From an uncultured Bacteroidia bacterium (lineage in GTDB: Bacteria > Bacteroidota > Bacteroidia > NS11-12g > UBA9320): a DNA stretch of 64,000 nt. A program made the position numbers and the translations under genes. The stretch is from contig CAJQIC010000019.1 in NCBI GenBank assembly GCA_905478335.1, positions 40,202 through 104,201 on the forward strand, read 5' to 3'. The notes beneath the pieces are model-generated. The model was not told the origin of the DNA. It ran no database searches and saw only the letters and a program-made list of their open reading frames with translations. Shown one piece after another: positions 63,984 through 64,000 of this stretch. Position 1 is the stretch's first letter; every line of letters starts with the position of its first letter.

Positions 63984-64000
63984 ATGGGAAAAGTAGGAAG
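63984..64000 (+). CDS. Possible start of a plus-strand gene cut by the window edge
   Basis: ATG at 63984 reads MGKVG and leaves the window. The AT-rich region and palindrome before it look like an upstream region, but five codons cannot establish a gene. Confidence 0.25.

Noticed and set aside
1..64000. Prophage, insertion sequence or genomic island
   Set aside because: No integrase, transposase, phage structural gene, flanking direct repeats or codon-use break was recognised.

Overview
The window looks like ordinary chromosome from a member of the Bacteroidota, most likely a marine or freshwater flavobacterium-like lineage. The reasons are internal. Several secreted proteins end in type IX secretion (T9SS) C-terminal sorting domains. 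Many signal peptides end in Ala-Gln. Promoters have the TTG / TAnnTTTG form used by this phylum, and base composition is AT-rich. No phage, insertion sequence, plasmid or CRISPR array was seen, and no stretch above 300 bases lacks a gene.

Layout. 1-10.3 kb: secreted proteins (M13 peptidase, nuclease-fold T9SS cargo, outer-membrane barrel, very large alpha-2-macroglobulin lipoprotein). 10.3-16.5 kb: DNA glycosylase, secreted esterase, HemW, cold-shock-domain protein facing a DEAD-box helicase, and an SDR epimerase. 16.5-22.3 kb: a three-gene nucleotide-sugar operon (WbpE-like aminotransferase, UDP-glucose dehydrogenase, UDP-glucuronate decarboxylase) with a 20-bp dyad at its head, then a barrel protein coupled to Kdo transferase waaA. 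22.4-34.3 kb: sortilin-like propeller protein, a giant TraB/GumN-HEAT-like protein, dtd, nitroreductase, Mn-type SOD, DUF1232 and AsmA-like proteins. 34.5-39.7 kb: tRNA-Val(TAC) with a nested palindromic tail, then two tandem SdrD-B-like T9SS surface proteins, one of them broken by two in-frame stops. 39.9-49.2 kb: Pif1-like helicase, TerC, glutaminyl cyclase, cysS, a signal peptidase with an in-frame amber codon, DUF4476 protein, fused E1 dehydrogenase, Mpo1-like protein. 49.3-64 kb: polA, dihydroorotase-like protein, BNR-repeat protein, PpiD-like foldase, hydrolase, feoAB, isocitrate dehydrogenase, a flippase-like membrane protein and a small HATPase/receiver pair.

How the genes connect. 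A coherent theme is envelope export. PpiD/SurA-like foldase, S26 signal peptidase and glutaminyl cyclase would process secreted proteins; ten proteins in this same window carry an A|Q or G|Q signal-peptide end that would expose the Gln the cyclase needs. waaA and the nucleotide-sugar operon build surface glycans. No clearly undescribed multi-gene system was found. The strongest leads are three nonsense codons in otherwise open genes, a domain inserted inside one of two tandem paralogues, the structured tRNA-Val tail, promoters predicting leaderless mRNAs, and a kinase-like/receiver pair with a degenerate ATP lid.
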